64,000 nt of DNA, taken from positions 1 to 64,000 of the forward strand of contig NZ_ONER01000001.1 of NCBI RefSeq assembly GCF_900316895.1. Reading direction: 5' to 3'. The position numbers and the translations under genes were made by a program. The notes below the pieces were generated by a model. That model ran no database searches. It was given only the letters and a program-made list of their open reading frames with translations, and was not told where the DNA came from. The DNA is from an uncultured Methanobrevibacter sp. (GTDB lineage: Archaea > Methanobacteriota > Methanobacteria > Methanobacteriales > Methanobacteriaceae). Position 1 is the first letter of the stretch. Each line of letters begins with the position of its first letter. This document shows, piece after piece, positions 1-8,290 of this stretch.

Positions 1-66
1 ACTGACAACACACATCATTATCAGTACCAAAAGCGCGCAAATAAAAATCTTTTTATTCACTTTCAT
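1..66 (-). CDS. 5' end of a secreted protein (partial)
   Basis: The minus strand opens with ATG at 66-64 and stays open to the window edge (22 codons). The residues read like a classical signal peptide: a basic N-terminus (MKVNKK) and then a hydrophobic stretch (IFICALLVLIMMCVV). An AGGTG ribosome binding site lies about nine bases upstream. The gene is divergent from the ketopantoate reductase gene. Most secreted proteins in this window are adhesin-like, so that is the first guess, but only the leader is visible and the product is unknown. Confidence 0.6.
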   Translation of the reverse strand, partial: MKVNKKIFICALLVLIMMCVVS

Positions 67-162
67 TCAATACACCTATAACATTATTCATAAAGTCAAT
101 TTTGATAAAAATAATTTCAACTTTACACTAATATATATTAGAAAATATAGTATATAAATTTT

Positions 163-204
163 AAAATATATTTGAATTTAATTAAAATATGTTTAAATTT
201 AATT
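163..204. repeat. Tandem 21-base duplication in a divergent promoter region
   Basis: Bases 163-183 and 184-204 are adjacent direct copies of an AT-rich 21-mer that agree at 19 of 21 positions. They lie between the divergent secreted-protein and ketopantoate reductase genes, just upstream of the latter's TATA box. A perfect 14-base palindrome (CTAATATATATTAG) sits at 128-141. They could be regulator sites or chance in AT-rich DNA. Confidence 0.4.
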
Positions 205-236
205 TGATATTTTTCTAAATTAAAAATGAATAATAC

Positions 237-246
237 ATATATAAAA
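237..246 (+). promoter_or_regulatory. TATA box of the ketopantoate reductase gene
   Basis: ATATATAAAA ends 23 bases before the ATG at 269, and no Shine-Dalgarno motif lies between them. That spacing puts transcription start at or next to the start codon, so the message is probably leaderless. Confidence 0.5.
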
Positions 247-268
247 CAAAAAATCCAAAATTAAATAC

Positions 269-1213
269 ATGAAGATTTTAGTTATAGGTGCTGGCGGTGT
301 CGGGATTGGGCTTGCAACCTCAGTCGCATCACAGGGCGCTGATGTCTCAATCTATGCACGTGGCGAAACAGCAAAAGCAATAAAGGAAAATGGAATCAAA
401 AGGACTGGACTGTTCACACACTATGATGTTAAAGACGTTCCAGTCTATGAAAGATATGAAGACATCCCAAAAAACAGTTTCGACTACATTTTCATAGCCT
501 CAAAAACAACCGCAAATGAGGACATTGCAAAGAATCTGAATGACCACAGGGACATCCTTAAGGACAGCACCAAAATAATCATCTTCCAGAACGGATTCGG
601 TAATGACGAGTTTTACCTTGAATACTTCACAAAAAAGCAGGTCTTTTGTGCACGGGTAATCACCGGTTTTACAAGGCCCGAAAGACATGTCAGTGAAGTT
701 ACAGTCTACACCGAACCCATACTGCTCGGATCCCTTCAAAAAGAAGACCCGAAAGATTTGCAGGAGATAGCCGATTTGATAACAGAATCCGGAATAAACT
801 GTGACATTACCTATGAAGTCGACAAATACCTGTGGGCCAAGATGCTTTACAACTGTACATTAAATCCCTTGGGTGCAATACTGGACGTTACTTATGGTCA
901 GCTTACCGAAAACCCCTACACACTGGAGATAATGAACAGCATCATCGATGAGATATTTGAAGTCATAAAGGCATCACCTTATGAGACCCTTTGGGAAAAT
1001 TCAGATGACTACAAAGACATATTCTACTCAAAATTAGTTCCGGACACCTATAACCACTATTCATCAACACACCAGGATATCCAAAGGAAAATACCGACAG
1101 AAATTGATTCATTGAATGGGAAAGTTATCCAACTAGGTGAGGCCAATAACATCAATGTAGACACAAATAAGGTCATCTATAACCTAATCAAAAGTATTGA
1201 GATTACCTTTTAG
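269..1213 (+). CDS. panE: 2-dehydropantoate 2-reductase (ketopantoate reductase) family
   Basis: A 314-residue protein with an N-terminal Rossmann dinucleotide-binding motif (GAGGVG at residues 8-13). The middle holds the FQNGFGN segment and then KYLWAKMLYNCTLNP, which matches the PanE family substrate-lysine and C-terminal helical region. In that family the reaction is NAD(P)H reduction of ketopantoate to pantoate for coenzyme A synthesis. A pantoate kinase gene lies elsewhere in the window (21480-22325), which fits the archaeal CoA route, but the two are not adjacent. The upstream TATA box and lack of a ribosome binding site suggest leaderless expression. PanE paralogs with other 2-oxoacid substrates exist, so substrate specificity is inferred. 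Confidence 0.85.
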   Translation: MKILVIGAGGVGIGLATSVASQGADVSIYARGETAKAIKENGIKRTGLFTHYDVKDVPVYERYEDIPKNSFDYIFIASKTTANEDIAKNLNDHRDILKDSTKIIIFQNGFGNDEFYLEYFTKKQVFCARVITGFTRPERHVSEVTVYTEPILLGSLQKEDPKDLQEIADLITESGINCDITYEVDKYLWAKMLYNCTLNPLGAILDVTYGQLTENPYTLEIMNSIIDEIFEVIKASPYETLWENSDDYKDIFYSKLVPDTYNHYSSTHQDIQRKIPTEIDSLNGKVIQLGEANNINVDTNKVIYNLIKSIEITF

Positions 1214-1220
1214 AAACTAA

Positions 1221-1294
1221 AAGTTTATATATGTGAAAAATTAAAATAGTATTGTTCATATTGTTATGTACTATTTTTTTATAATATGAACAAT
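1221..1294 (+). promoter_or_regulatory. Promoter/leader with two interleaved inverted repeats before the SseB genes
   Basis: A TATA-like TTTATATAT lies at 1224-1232. Two perfect inverted repeats follow. Arm AAAATAGTA (1243-1251) pairs with TACTATTTT (1269-1277), which runs into a T tract. Arm ATTGTTCATATT (1251-1262) pairs with AATATGAACAAT (1283-1294). The arms interleave, so the two hairpins compete. The first could end the panE transcript; the second could be an operator or an alternative leader fold. The leader before the SseB gene would be about 150 bases. Confidence 0.45.
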
Positions 1295-1402
1295 GGTGAT
1301 GGTTGAAATGAGCATTCGTTTGTATTCCTTTAGTGGTGTTTAGGAAGAGAATGTTCATTTGTTTTAAAAAACTTATTTTTATTGAATTATTTTTGTGATA
1401 TT

Positions 1403-1891
1403 ATGAGCGAACTTAAAGAATTAATGGAAAAATTTATTGAACTTGATGAAGATTTAGAAGAAAAAATTGAAGCATATCTTGAAACCGCTGATGAAATCGA
1501 TGAGAAATTCGACAAGGAAAACGAAGAGCAGATTGATGAGATGGGTGAAATCTATCACGAAATCGAACACAAAGTTTTCAATGAAGAATTCATAATCGTA
1601 TTCAACCAATCCGGTGAAGAAAAAGAGGTTGTCGCTTTGATAATCAATGATGAAGATGAAGAAGGCGAAGAATTTGTAATACCTGTTTTCACTGACGAAG
1701 AAGAGGCAAACATTGCTATTGCTGAATTTAAGGAACAGTTCGGAGATATCGACTTTGAATGTGAGAAAAAAATTGGCAGTGAAATCGTTGCTGACCACTC
1801 CGAAGACGAAGATTTTATTGGACTGGCTGTCAATGCGCCTCAATGGGACTTTGTAATAGCCAGTGAAGATGTCCACGACTGCTGTGAATAA
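1403..1891 (+). CDS. SseB-domain acidic protein (paralog 1)
   Basis: A 162-residue, strongly acidic protein. An in-frame TTG lies at 1382, but GTGAT four bases before the ATG at 1403 marks that as the start. The first ~60 residues are a Glu/Asp-rich helical segment. The second half carries the SseB N-terminal-domain pattern, FVIPVFTDEEEA followed by GLAVNAPQWDFVI. It is the first of three closely packed genes, with two bases before the next. A fourth paralog is at 5477-5872. The molecular role of SseB-domain proteins is poorly defined (E. coli SseB was named for serine sensitivity), so no function is assigned. Confidence 0.7.
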   Translation: MSELKELMEKFIELDEDLEEKIEAYLETADEIDEKFDKENEEQIDEMGEIYHEIEHKVFNEEFIIVFNQSGEEKEVVALIINDEDEEGEEFVIPVFTDEEEANIAIAEFKEQFGDIDFECEKKIGSEIVADHSEDEDFIGLAVNAPQWDFVIASEDVHDCCE

Positions 1892-1893
1892 AT

Positions 1894-2337
1894 ATGAAAC
1901 TTGAAGATTACCGAGACTATCAGGAAAAGAATGTGAAGGCTTCCAAAAGCCAGCTGAAGGAGTATATCCAGATATATGCGGATATGGCTAAAAAGCTCAA
2001 AAGCGAAGATGCCATGGAGCTTGAACCTGTAAAAAGGAATATCAGGCAAACATATCCGACTGAAATCTACTTCACATTAGTCGATGAAGGCGGAGAATAC
2101 GTTAAGCTTACCATTACAGATGCCAGCAAGGAGTATATCATTCCAATATTTACTGACATGAGGGAATATGCTGTCGGCAGCGCAAAGATCTCCACATTAT
2201 TCCTGGACAAGCTTGACTTGAAGGTGATTACTCCCGAAGACATTGATGATTTGGCCAAAAGCGATGAGTATTTTGAGGGTTTTGTAGTCAATCCCCACTC
2301 ACAGAACTTCAATTTTGATAGGAACGGTGATTTTTGA
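1894..2337 (+). CDS. SseB-domain protein (paralog 2)
   Basis: A 147-residue protein starting two bases after the previous stop. It has a helical, lysine-rich N-terminus, then the SseB-type core: EYIIPIFTDMREY near residues 85-97 and GFVVNPHSQNF near the C-terminus. The order of elements matches the neighbours at 1403 and 5477. Its stop overlaps the next start (TGATG), so the three genes are probably translated as a coupled operon. Function unknown. Confidence 0.7.
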   Translation: MKLEDYRDYQEKNVKASKSQLKEYIQIYADMAKKLKSEDAMELEPVKRNIRQTYPTEIYFTLVDEGGEYVKLTITDASKEYIIPIFTDMREYAVGSAKISTLFLDKLDLKVITPEDIDDLAKSDEYFEGFVVNPHSQNFNFDRNGDF

Positions 2338-2600
2338 TGTATATATGTCCGACAATAGGCGAAGATCATGAAAAGGATTTTTTAGTTACAGGAACCTTGG
2401 ATGACTTTAAAATCATTGTCTTTTCCGATTTGGATGAATACGAAAAGGGTTTTGAATATCTGGAATTGGCAGATTATGAACCTACTGAAGTGTCAGATGA
2501 ACTGTTTATGGAACTTGCAAAAAATGATGATGCTTTCAGCGGTTTAGTTTTGAATATTCATTCAAAAAATAAGATAATAACAAAAGAAGAATTACTCTAG
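2337..2600 (+). CDS. Short SseB-domain protein (paralog 3)
   Basis: An 87-residue protein. A TTG lies at 2334, but the GGTGA at 2326-2330 and the TGATG stop/start overlap point to ATG at 2337. It lacks the helical N-terminal extension of its neighbours and keeps only the core: FKIIVFSDLDEY in place of the P-x-FTD element, and GLVLNIHSKN in place of the V-NP element. It looks like a trimmed copy made by tandem duplication. Function unknown. Confidence 0.65.
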   Translation: MYICPTIGEDHEKDFLVTGTLDDFKIIVFSDLDEYEKGFEYLELADYEPTEVSDELFMELAKNDDAFSGLVLNIHSKNKIITKEELL

Positions 2601-2667
2601 TAACACTAAAATATTATATTCAGTAGTATGAAGATTCTATCAAAAGGATTTTTTGTCTTTAAGAATA

Positions 2668-3717
2668 TTAAGCATACCCTGATAAATCCTTAATAAATGG
2701 AATCTTACTAAATATTAAAATTACAATCCATGACATAATCAATGTTGAAATTGAAATTGTAAAAATAACAATACAAATTTGAGTTCCAGTTAAACTTAAA
2801 GGTTGCAAATAATAATAAAAAAGTACAGTTGGAATTAAATTTATTAAATAAATTCCATAACTTGCTTTACTGATTGAAATAATAAATTTTTGAATTAAAT
2901 TTGACTGCAAAAATCTATTAATATAAGAGTAGACACCATCTCTTGAATCATAAATATTTTTACATAATAAAAACATTGAAGCAGATTGTACAATTTCAAA
3001 AAAGCCCACATCTACCCAAGAATGTAACATTTTAGATTGATTTGCAATAAAATTATCCACCAATGGAATTAGATGTAATTCACCGCAGGATTTTATTAAA
3101 GTTGAAGTAATAAACAATATAATGCATATTGAAATCATTTTATTTGGACTTAAATTAAAATCTTTAATTGATAAATAGTAACCTAAAACCAAATATCCTA
3201 ATGGAGATAAGAATAAAGTCAAGTAGAAATATTGTTCAAGATTAAAGTAATATGTTACTTGATAAAATATTGTTGCAAAAATGAATAATGCTATAAAATA
3301 TTCTATTTCTTTTATTGATGAATGCTGAATAAATTTATTAATTATAGGAATACTTAAATAAACTCCTAAAATCATCCAGAAATACCATCTAAATGCAAAT
3401 ATTTGCATCTGATCATGAGTTTTATGCATCAAAACTAGGAATATAAAGGTTAAGATATAGAAAAAAATAAAAGGGTAGACAAGCCTTTTAACTTTTTTTT
3501 GAAGAAAAGGTTTTATTTCAATATTTCTATTCAATAATAACGCTCCACTAACCATAATAAAAACAGGAATTCCAAATCTACAGATTTCACAAAATGCATA
3601 GATATCAAAGCCTAATATTTGGGAATCCCTCCATACCATAAAAGCATGGATTGAAATAATTGCTAAAATTGAAAAAAATTTCAATAAATCTATATATTGT
3701 AACCTAATTTTCTCCAT
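2668..3717 (-). CDS. Acyltransferase-3 family membrane O-acyltransferase
   Basis: A 349-residue polytopic protein with about ten hydrophobic segments. The N-terminus (LQYIDLLKFFSILAIISIHA) carries the acyltransferase-3 (OafA/WecH-type) signature with its conserved histidine, followed by GIPVFIMVSGALL. The family moves acyl groups, often acetyl, onto surface glycans. It is convergent with the SseB genes and has no glycan neighbours here. It is visibly AT-richer than the flanking genes. No ribosome binding site is evident, so it may be leaderless. Two relatives are at 41190 and 57476. Confidence 0.8.
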   Translation of the reverse strand: MEKIRLQYIDLLKFFSILAIISIHAFMVWRDSQILGFDIYAFCEICRFGIPVFIMVSGALLLNRNIEIKPFLQKKVKRLVYPFIFFYILTFIFLVLMHKTHDQMQIFAFRWYFWMILGVYLSIPIINKFIQHSSIKEIEYFIALFIFATIFYQVTYYFNLEQYFYLTLFLSPLGYLVLGYYLSIKDFNLSPNKMISICIILFITSTLIKSCGELHLIPLVDNFIANQSKMLHSWVDVGFFEIVQSASMFLLCKNIYDSRDGVYSYINRFLQSNLIQKFIISISKASYGIYLINLIPTVLFYYYLQPLSLTGTQICIVIFTISISTLIMSWIVILIFSKIPFIKDLSGYA

Positions 3718-3992
3718 ACAATTTATTTTATATTTTATCTTATTAAAATTTAATTAAAAATCGTGCTATTTTATCAATAATCAATTAATTTTCCTTTACT
3801 ATATCAAAATACTTCATTAAAAATTTTTTTTAGCTTAACTCTCATCATATTGATTGAAGTTTTCGAAATTTATAGTATATTGTTCTTATTCTTTATAAAA
3901 TAGTCTTTGGATACTTAAATATACTAATCATTAGATGTGTAAAAAAATACATAAAAAAAGGATATAACATTAATATGAGATTAATACAGTCA

Positions 3993-4262
3993 TTACTCTG
4001 ATTCTTCTTCATTTTCTTCTTCAACATTATTCTGTTGATAATATTTGTATCTGTAAGACATCTTAAAACCAGAGATGACTTCTCTTTTTGGCCTTTTTTT
4101 ACGTTTTATGTTAGGGCCATTCATTTCTCTGAATTTCTCCTGATGAGGCTTGGCCAGATTCTTGTTTTCCCGTTTGTACTGGGAAATCCTGTGCCTTGAG
4201 TGTGGCGCCCTATACATTCTTTTTCTAAGCAGCCGTCTGCTGGTTGTTACGCGTCTTATCAC
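3993..4262 (-). CDS. Small unknown protein, basic with an acidic tail
   Basis: An 89-residue protein starting at GTG (4262), with GTGAT four bases upstream, eight bases after the stop of the 63-residue gene at 4271. The first ~70 residues are very rich in Arg and Lys (for example RRLLRKRMYRAPHSRHR and KRKKRPKRE). The last ~12 are almost all acidic (EEENEEESE). That layout suggests nucleic acid binding with a self-shielding tail, but I recognise no family. T tracts on the minus strand downstream (about 3940-3961) may end the transcript. Confidence 0.6.
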   Translation of the reverse strand: MIRRVTTSRRLLRKRMYRAPHSRHRISQYKRENKNLAKPHQEKFREMNGPNIKRKKRPKREVISGFKMSYRYKYYQQNNVEEENEEESE

Positions 4263-4270
4263 TTAAATCA

Positions 4271-4462
4271 CTATCTTCTGTTTAAGTTTTTAGTGGCTGA
4301 TTTATCGAGAGTGGCCTGGATTTCATCGATTCTTTCAACTACCACTTTAATGGCCTGTTCACCTTGACGGGTAGGGTTGATACCTTGTTCAACAAGCAGT
4401 GCATCCCTGATATCTCTTAATCTGTCAATTGAATCAATTTTCATTATTGTACTGTAAAACAT
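4271..4462 (-). CDS. Small unknown protein, 63 residues
   Basis: A longer frame begins at 4495, but a clear GGAGG seven bases before the ATG at 4462 decides the start. The protein is predicted helical (SIDRLRDIRDALLVEQGI, then a VVVERIDEIQATL stretch), with no membrane segment or cysteine. It precedes the basic/acidic protein gene by eight bases in one probable two-gene operon. I do not recognise the family. Confidence 0.6.
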   Translation of the reverse strand: MFYSTIMKIDSIDRLRDIRDALLVEQGINPTRQGEQAIKVVVERIDEIQATLDKSATKNLNRR

Positions 4463-4555
4463 GAGTTTTCCTCCAATATAATATTTAATATACATTTTAT
4501 AATTAAAAAGATTTTTGTCGAAAAAAACATATGACTTGAACTGATATTATTAATT

Positions 4556-5449
4556 ATGTTTGAAAAACAGCAAGTAATCTATTTGGCCGGAGGGTGCTTT
4601 TGGGGTGTTGAGGCATTCATTTCAAGACTGAAAGGCGTGAACAATACCGAAGTGGGCTATGCCAACGGACGTGATTTGGCACCGACCTATGAGAAAGTTT
4701 GTACTGGAAAAACAGGACATGCGGAAACAGTCAAGGCAACCTACAATCCTAAAATCATCCCATTGGAAGAGATTCTGGAGAGCTTTTTTAAAATCATTGA
4801 TCCATATTCCCTAAACCGTCAGGGTCCAGACATCGGAACCCAATACAGAACAGGAATCTATTGGCAGGAGGAATCACAAAGGGACACCGTTATCAATTTT
4901 TTAAGAGAAAGGCAGAAAGTGTCCCCTGAAAGGATTGTTGTTGAGGCCCGACCAATAAGCAGTTTCTATCCCGCTGAAGGATATCACCAGAAGTATCTTG
5001 AAAGGAATCCGCAGGGTTATTGTCATGTCGATTTAAATTTAATAAACGATAAAGAATTCGACCACTTATCAAAGGAAGAATATGAAATAACACAGCTTTC
5101 TTTAACAGAACCGCCCTTTAGTGGAAAGTATGATGACTTTTTTGAGGATGGTGTGTATGTAGATGTTGTGGATGGCGAAGTTCTCTTCTCTTCAGATGAC
5201 AAGTTTGACTCAGGGTGTGGGTGGCCTGCATTTTCAAAGCCCGTTTGCGAAGATGTTATTAAAAAGCACAGAGATTTCTCACACGGAACAACACGCATTG
5301 AAGTGAGAAGCGCAAAATCAAACTCGCACTTGGGGCACCTGTTTCATGACGGACCCGGAGGCTCTCCCAGATACTGCATAAACTCTGCAGCATTGAAATT
5401 CATTCCAAAAAATGAATTGAATGACTATTTTAAAGACAAATGCCCTTAA
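4556..5449 (+). CDS. msrAB: Fused peptide methionine sulfoxide reductase MsrA-MsrB
   Basis: A 297-residue fusion. Residues ~5-155 are MsrA, with the catalytic GCFWG motif (Cys14). Residues ~170-290 are MsrB, with SGCGWPAF and the catalytic RYCINSAAL (Cys274). MsrA reduces the S and MsrB the R epimer of methionine sulfoxide, so one protein repairs both. The MsrB half appears to lack the CxxC pairs of the zinc-binding form. With FprA and the Nox-like enzyme it suggests oxidative-damage handling in an anaerobe. MsrAB fusions are common in bacteria, so acquisition by transfer is possible. Confidence 0.93.
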   Translation: MFEKQQVIYLAGGCFWGVEAFISRLKGVNNTEVGYANGRDLAPTYEKVCTGKTGHAETVKATYNPKIIPLEEILESFFKIIDPYSLNRQGPDIGTQYRTGIYWQEESQRDTVINFLRERQKVSPERIVVEARPISSFYPAEGYHQKYLERNPQGYCHVDLNLINDKEFDHLSKEEYEITQLSLTEPPFSGKYDDFFEDGVYVDVVDGEVLFSSDDKFDSGCGWPAFSKPVCEDVIKKHRDFSHGTTRIEVRSAKSNSHLGHLFHDGPGGSPRYCINSAALKFIPKNELNDYFKDKCP

Positions 5450-5476
5450 ATATTAAAAAAAATATAATATAAGACA

Positions 5477-5872
5477 ATGAAAATAGAAGAAATAACACAT
5501 CCGGAACTTAAAAACTACATTAACCTGGCATATATGCATGGTGAAAACGAAAATCAGGAAGCCGTCCAAAAAATAGAAGAGAATATGAAGGAATACCTGA
5601 AGGATAATGTATTCATAATATCAATAGAGAACAATGAGCCTGTCAAAATTCCATACGGCAATGACGGCGATTATATAGTTCCCATCTTTACAGACAAAAG
5701 GGAATATGACATGGGCATGCAGTATTTCTCATTGAATGAGATGGCCGAAAACAAGGATTATATCATTGAAAAAACAGATTACTTTAAAAAATTAAAAGAA
5801 GATCCTAATTTCTTAGGATTTCTGGTAAATATAAGCAGTGTAAGCTATATAATCAACACTAGCTTACTCTAA
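5477..5872 (+). CDS. SseB-domain protein (paralog 4)
   Basis: A 131-residue protein with the same plan as the genes at 1403-2600: a helical N-terminus, then DYIVPIFTDKREYDMGMQYF and GFLVNISSVSYII. It is closest in layout to paralog 2. A TATA-like TATAATATAA lies just before it, so it probably has its own near-leaderless promoter. Its last nine bases overlap the 3' end of the convergent mrp gene. Function unknown. Confidence 0.65.
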   Translation: MKIEEITHPELKNYINLAYMHGENENQEAVQKIEENMKEYLKDNVFIISIENNEPVKIPYGNDGDYIVPIFTDKREYDMGMQYFSLNEMAENKDYIIEKTDYFKKLKEDPNFLGFLVNISSVSYIINTSLL

Positions 5873-6841
5873 AAACTCTTTTTTTATATCTTCAACAATT
5901 TCAACAAACCTTTTTGACACTTCGTCATCAGGGTCAAGCACTGAAATGGTTGCATCTTTAGTAGGAGATTCGGCAACGCTTTCCTTAATAGGCAAGTCTC
6001 CAAGATATGTGATTTCCATTTCATCAGCGAATGTCTTGCCGTTGCCTTCACCGAAAATGTGAAGCTTTTCGTCACAGTGCGGACAGATATAGTATGCCAT
6101 GTTCTCGATAAGGCCAATGTTTTTGATGTTCATCATTTCGACCATCTTTACACACTTGAGAACGTCTTCCTGTGAGACTACATTCGGTGTGGTAACCATA
6201 AGTACCAAATCGGCTTCAGGAATTGATTGAAGAACGGTCAATGGTTCATCACCTGTGCCAGGTGGGTTGTCGATTACCAAAAAGTCTAATTTGCCCCAAT
6301 GAGCATCACTGATTAGCTGTTTGATTGCACCGGTTTTTTGAGGTCCTCTCCAGATGATTGGTCTGTCCAGGCTGTCAATCAGAAACGCCATTGACATCAC
6401 TTTCAAGCCGCTTTCGGTTTCAACAGGGAATATTGAATGCTGATATTCTTTTCTTTTCTCATCAATGTATTCGCGTTGTTCATCTTCAGGCAAGCTGGTG
6501 TCAAGACCCTCTTCAACAAGTTGTTTAAATTTATCAAATTGATATTGGTTGAACTGCTCTTCAAGCATTTCGATACCGAGCATCTTAGGAACGTTTGGAC
6601 CGTGAATATCAGCATCAAGGATACCTGTCTTGTATCCCATTGCCTGCAATGTCTCAGCGATGTTGGCTGCAACGGTGGATTTTCCTACTCCTCCTTTTCC
6701 ACTCATTACAACAATCTTATGTTTGATTTGGCTTAAATTCTTAGCCAATCTGATTTCCTGTTGCATCATTTGCATTTGTTGTTCCGGAGTCATCTGACCC
6801 CCATGACCGTGATGGCCATGTCCTTGACCATGTTCTGGCAT
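5864..6841 (-). CDS. mrp: Mrp/NBP35-type P-loop iron-sulfur cluster carrier ATPase
   Basis: A 325-residue protein. GGAGATGAT before the ATG at 6841 sets the start. The N-terminus is a His/Gly-rich tail (HGQGHGHHGHGG). The Walker A (SGKGGVGKST) is at residues ~47-56. The family motifs DADIHGPNVPKMLG and VIDNPPGTGDEPL follow, and the CPHC pair at ~253-256 binds a bridging Fe-S cluster in characterised ApbC/Nbp35 proteins. A charged insertion of about 35-40 residues after the DADIHGPNVP segment is unusual. It lies 26 bases downstream of the Nox-like gene in one operon and is convergent with the SseB paralog. Role: Fe-S cluster assembly or transfer. Confidence 0.9.
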   Translation of the reverse strand: MPEHGQGHGHHGHGGQMTPEQQMQMMQQEIRLAKNLSQIKHKIVVMSGKGGVGKSTVAANIAETLQAMGYKTGILDADIHGPNVPKMLGIEMLEEQFNQYQFDKFKQLVEEGLDTSLPEDEQREYIDEKRKEYQHSIFPVETESGLKVMSMAFLIDSLDRPIIWRGPQKTGAIKQLISDAHWGKLDFLVIDNPPGTGDEPLTVLQSIPEADLVLMVTTPNVVSQEDVLKCVKMVEMMNIKNIGLIENMAYYICPHCDEKLHIFGEGNGKTFADEMEITYLGDLPIKESVAESPTKDATISVLDPDDEVSKRFVEIVEDIKKEFLE

Positions 6842-6867
6842 AATTATCATCTCCAAAATAATTTAAT

Positions 6868-8199
6868 TTAACTGAATTTTTTACTGACTTCCTCAACAGC
6901 GAGGATTAATGGATCTGTAACCATTGATACAGGCGGTGCGTAAGCAAATTCCATATTGCTCAAATCAAAGCAGGTCAAACCTTCTGTTATGGCTAGAGTC
7001 ATTGTATCGATTCTTTCAGCCACCCTTTCTTCCGCTATGATTTGACAGCCTATAATGGTTCCGTTTCCATCACAAATAACTTTAATATCCATCGGTTTTG
7101 CATTCGGGTAGTAGCGTGCTCTTGTAAGTGCCTGCACTTTCTGCACAACAGGCCTGATACGGTTTTGCTGTGCAAAACTGGTAGTGTAACCTACTGCACC
7201 AAATTCCAGTTTTCCGACTTTTGAAACCATAGAGTTCAAAACAGGATTGAATTTGGATTTTTTGCCGCAGATTGTACGTGCCAGGGTTTTTGATTCACGA
7301 ACTGCAGTGGTACCTAATTGTGAAATGGTATTTGAACCTAAAATGAGGTCTTTGGACTCAACACAGTCCCCAACTGCATAAACATCATCAACTGAGGTTT
7401 CCATTCTGTCATTTACGAGTATGGCCCATCTTCCAATTTCACATCCTGCCATTCTTGCAAGTTCCAATTCGGCTCTCACTCCGGTTGCCATGATTACCAT
7501 GTCGGCGTCATAAAGCTCCTCATCGCCGAAACATGCCTTTTCAACCTTGCCGTCACCAATCAGTTTGGTGATAGGTTTTCCTAAAATCACCTGAATTCCT
7601 TCCATTTCCAGGTATTTTACTAGAATGTCGGACATGTCCTTGTCAAGGGATCTTGGCACGATTTGAGGAAGCATTTCACTTAGGATAACATTCAAGCCTT
7701 TTTTCTTAAGTGCAAATGCTATTTCAATACCAATTAAACCGGCACCAGTAACGATAGCACTTTTAGCGGTTTCCATAGCTTTTTGAACCTTAATACCATC
7801 ATCTATATTTCTGATTCTGAATACTCCGTCCAATTCAACCCCCTGCATTGGAGGCACAAACGGATTTCCTCCAGTTGCCAAAACCAGTTTATCATATTTT
7901 AAAACTGTATCTTTACCGTTCTTATCGTAAGTTACTGTTTTCTTGTCGGAATCGACCGCAGTCACTTCCACTTCAGTGATTACTTCAATATTTTTTTCCT
8001 TATAGTCTTCGGGAGTTCTCATGACAATATCATCAAATGATTCTATTGTACCGGACAATACGTAAGGAATGGCGCATGGTGAGTATGCTACCTTATTGTC
8101 TCTTGTGAGAACTGTTATTTCTATGTCTTTGTCGAGTTTACGAATATTTGAAGCTGTTGATATTCCTCCAGCTCCTCCACCTACAATTACTACTTTCAT
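6868..8199 (-). CDS. CoA-disulfide reductase / NADH oxidase-type FAD flavoprotein
   Basis: A 443-residue protein. It has an FAD-binding GGGAGG at residues 7-12, a single redox cysteine (Cys42 in AYSPCAIPY, the CoADR/Nox signature), a second dinucleotide motif (TGAGLIGIE) near 150, and VYAVGDC of the FAD-binding domain near 270. The family reduces CoA disulfides or persulfides, or O2, with NAD(P)H; the substrate here is not determinable. It is first in an operon with mrp. A link between persulfide or redox chemistry and Fe-S carriage is an inference. Confidence 0.85.
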   Translation of the reverse strand: MKVVIVGGGAGGISTASNIRKLDKDIEITVLTRDNKVAYSPCAIPYVLSGTIESFDDIVMRTPEDYKEKNIEVITEVEVTAVDSDKKTVTYDKNGKDTVLKYDKLVLATGGNPFVPPMQGVELDGVFRIRNIDDGIKVQKAMETAKSAIVTGAGLIGIEIAFALKKKGLNVILSEMLPQIVPRSLDKDMSDILVKYLEMEGIQVILGKPITKLIGDGKVEKACFGDEELYDADMVIMATGVRAELELARMAGCEIGRWAILVNDRMETSVDDVYAVGDCVESKDLILGSNTISQLGTTAVRESKTLARTICGKKSKFNPVLNSMVSKVGKLEFGAVGYTTSFAQQNRIRPVVQKVQALTRARYYPNAKPMDIKVICDGNGTIIGCQIIAEERVAERIDTMTLAITEGLTCFDLSNMEFAYAPPVSMVTDPLILAVEEVSKKFS

Positions 8200-8290
8200 T
8201 ATAACAAAACCACTCTATGATTTATAACAATAATATTTATTATCGAAAACATATAAAAAACTAACTATTAATAAGAATTTAGGTTAAAAA

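Noticed and set aside
1300..1365. Possible C/D-box small RNA in the SseB leader (GTGATGG near 1295)
   Set aside because: No convincing D box (CTGA) or paired C'/D' boxes could be placed.
1454..1876. 140-codon minus-strand frame opposite the first SseB gene
   Set aside because: It is the antisense shadow of an acidic, Glu/Asp-rich gene, giving a Phe/Ile-rich translation with no start signal or family motif.
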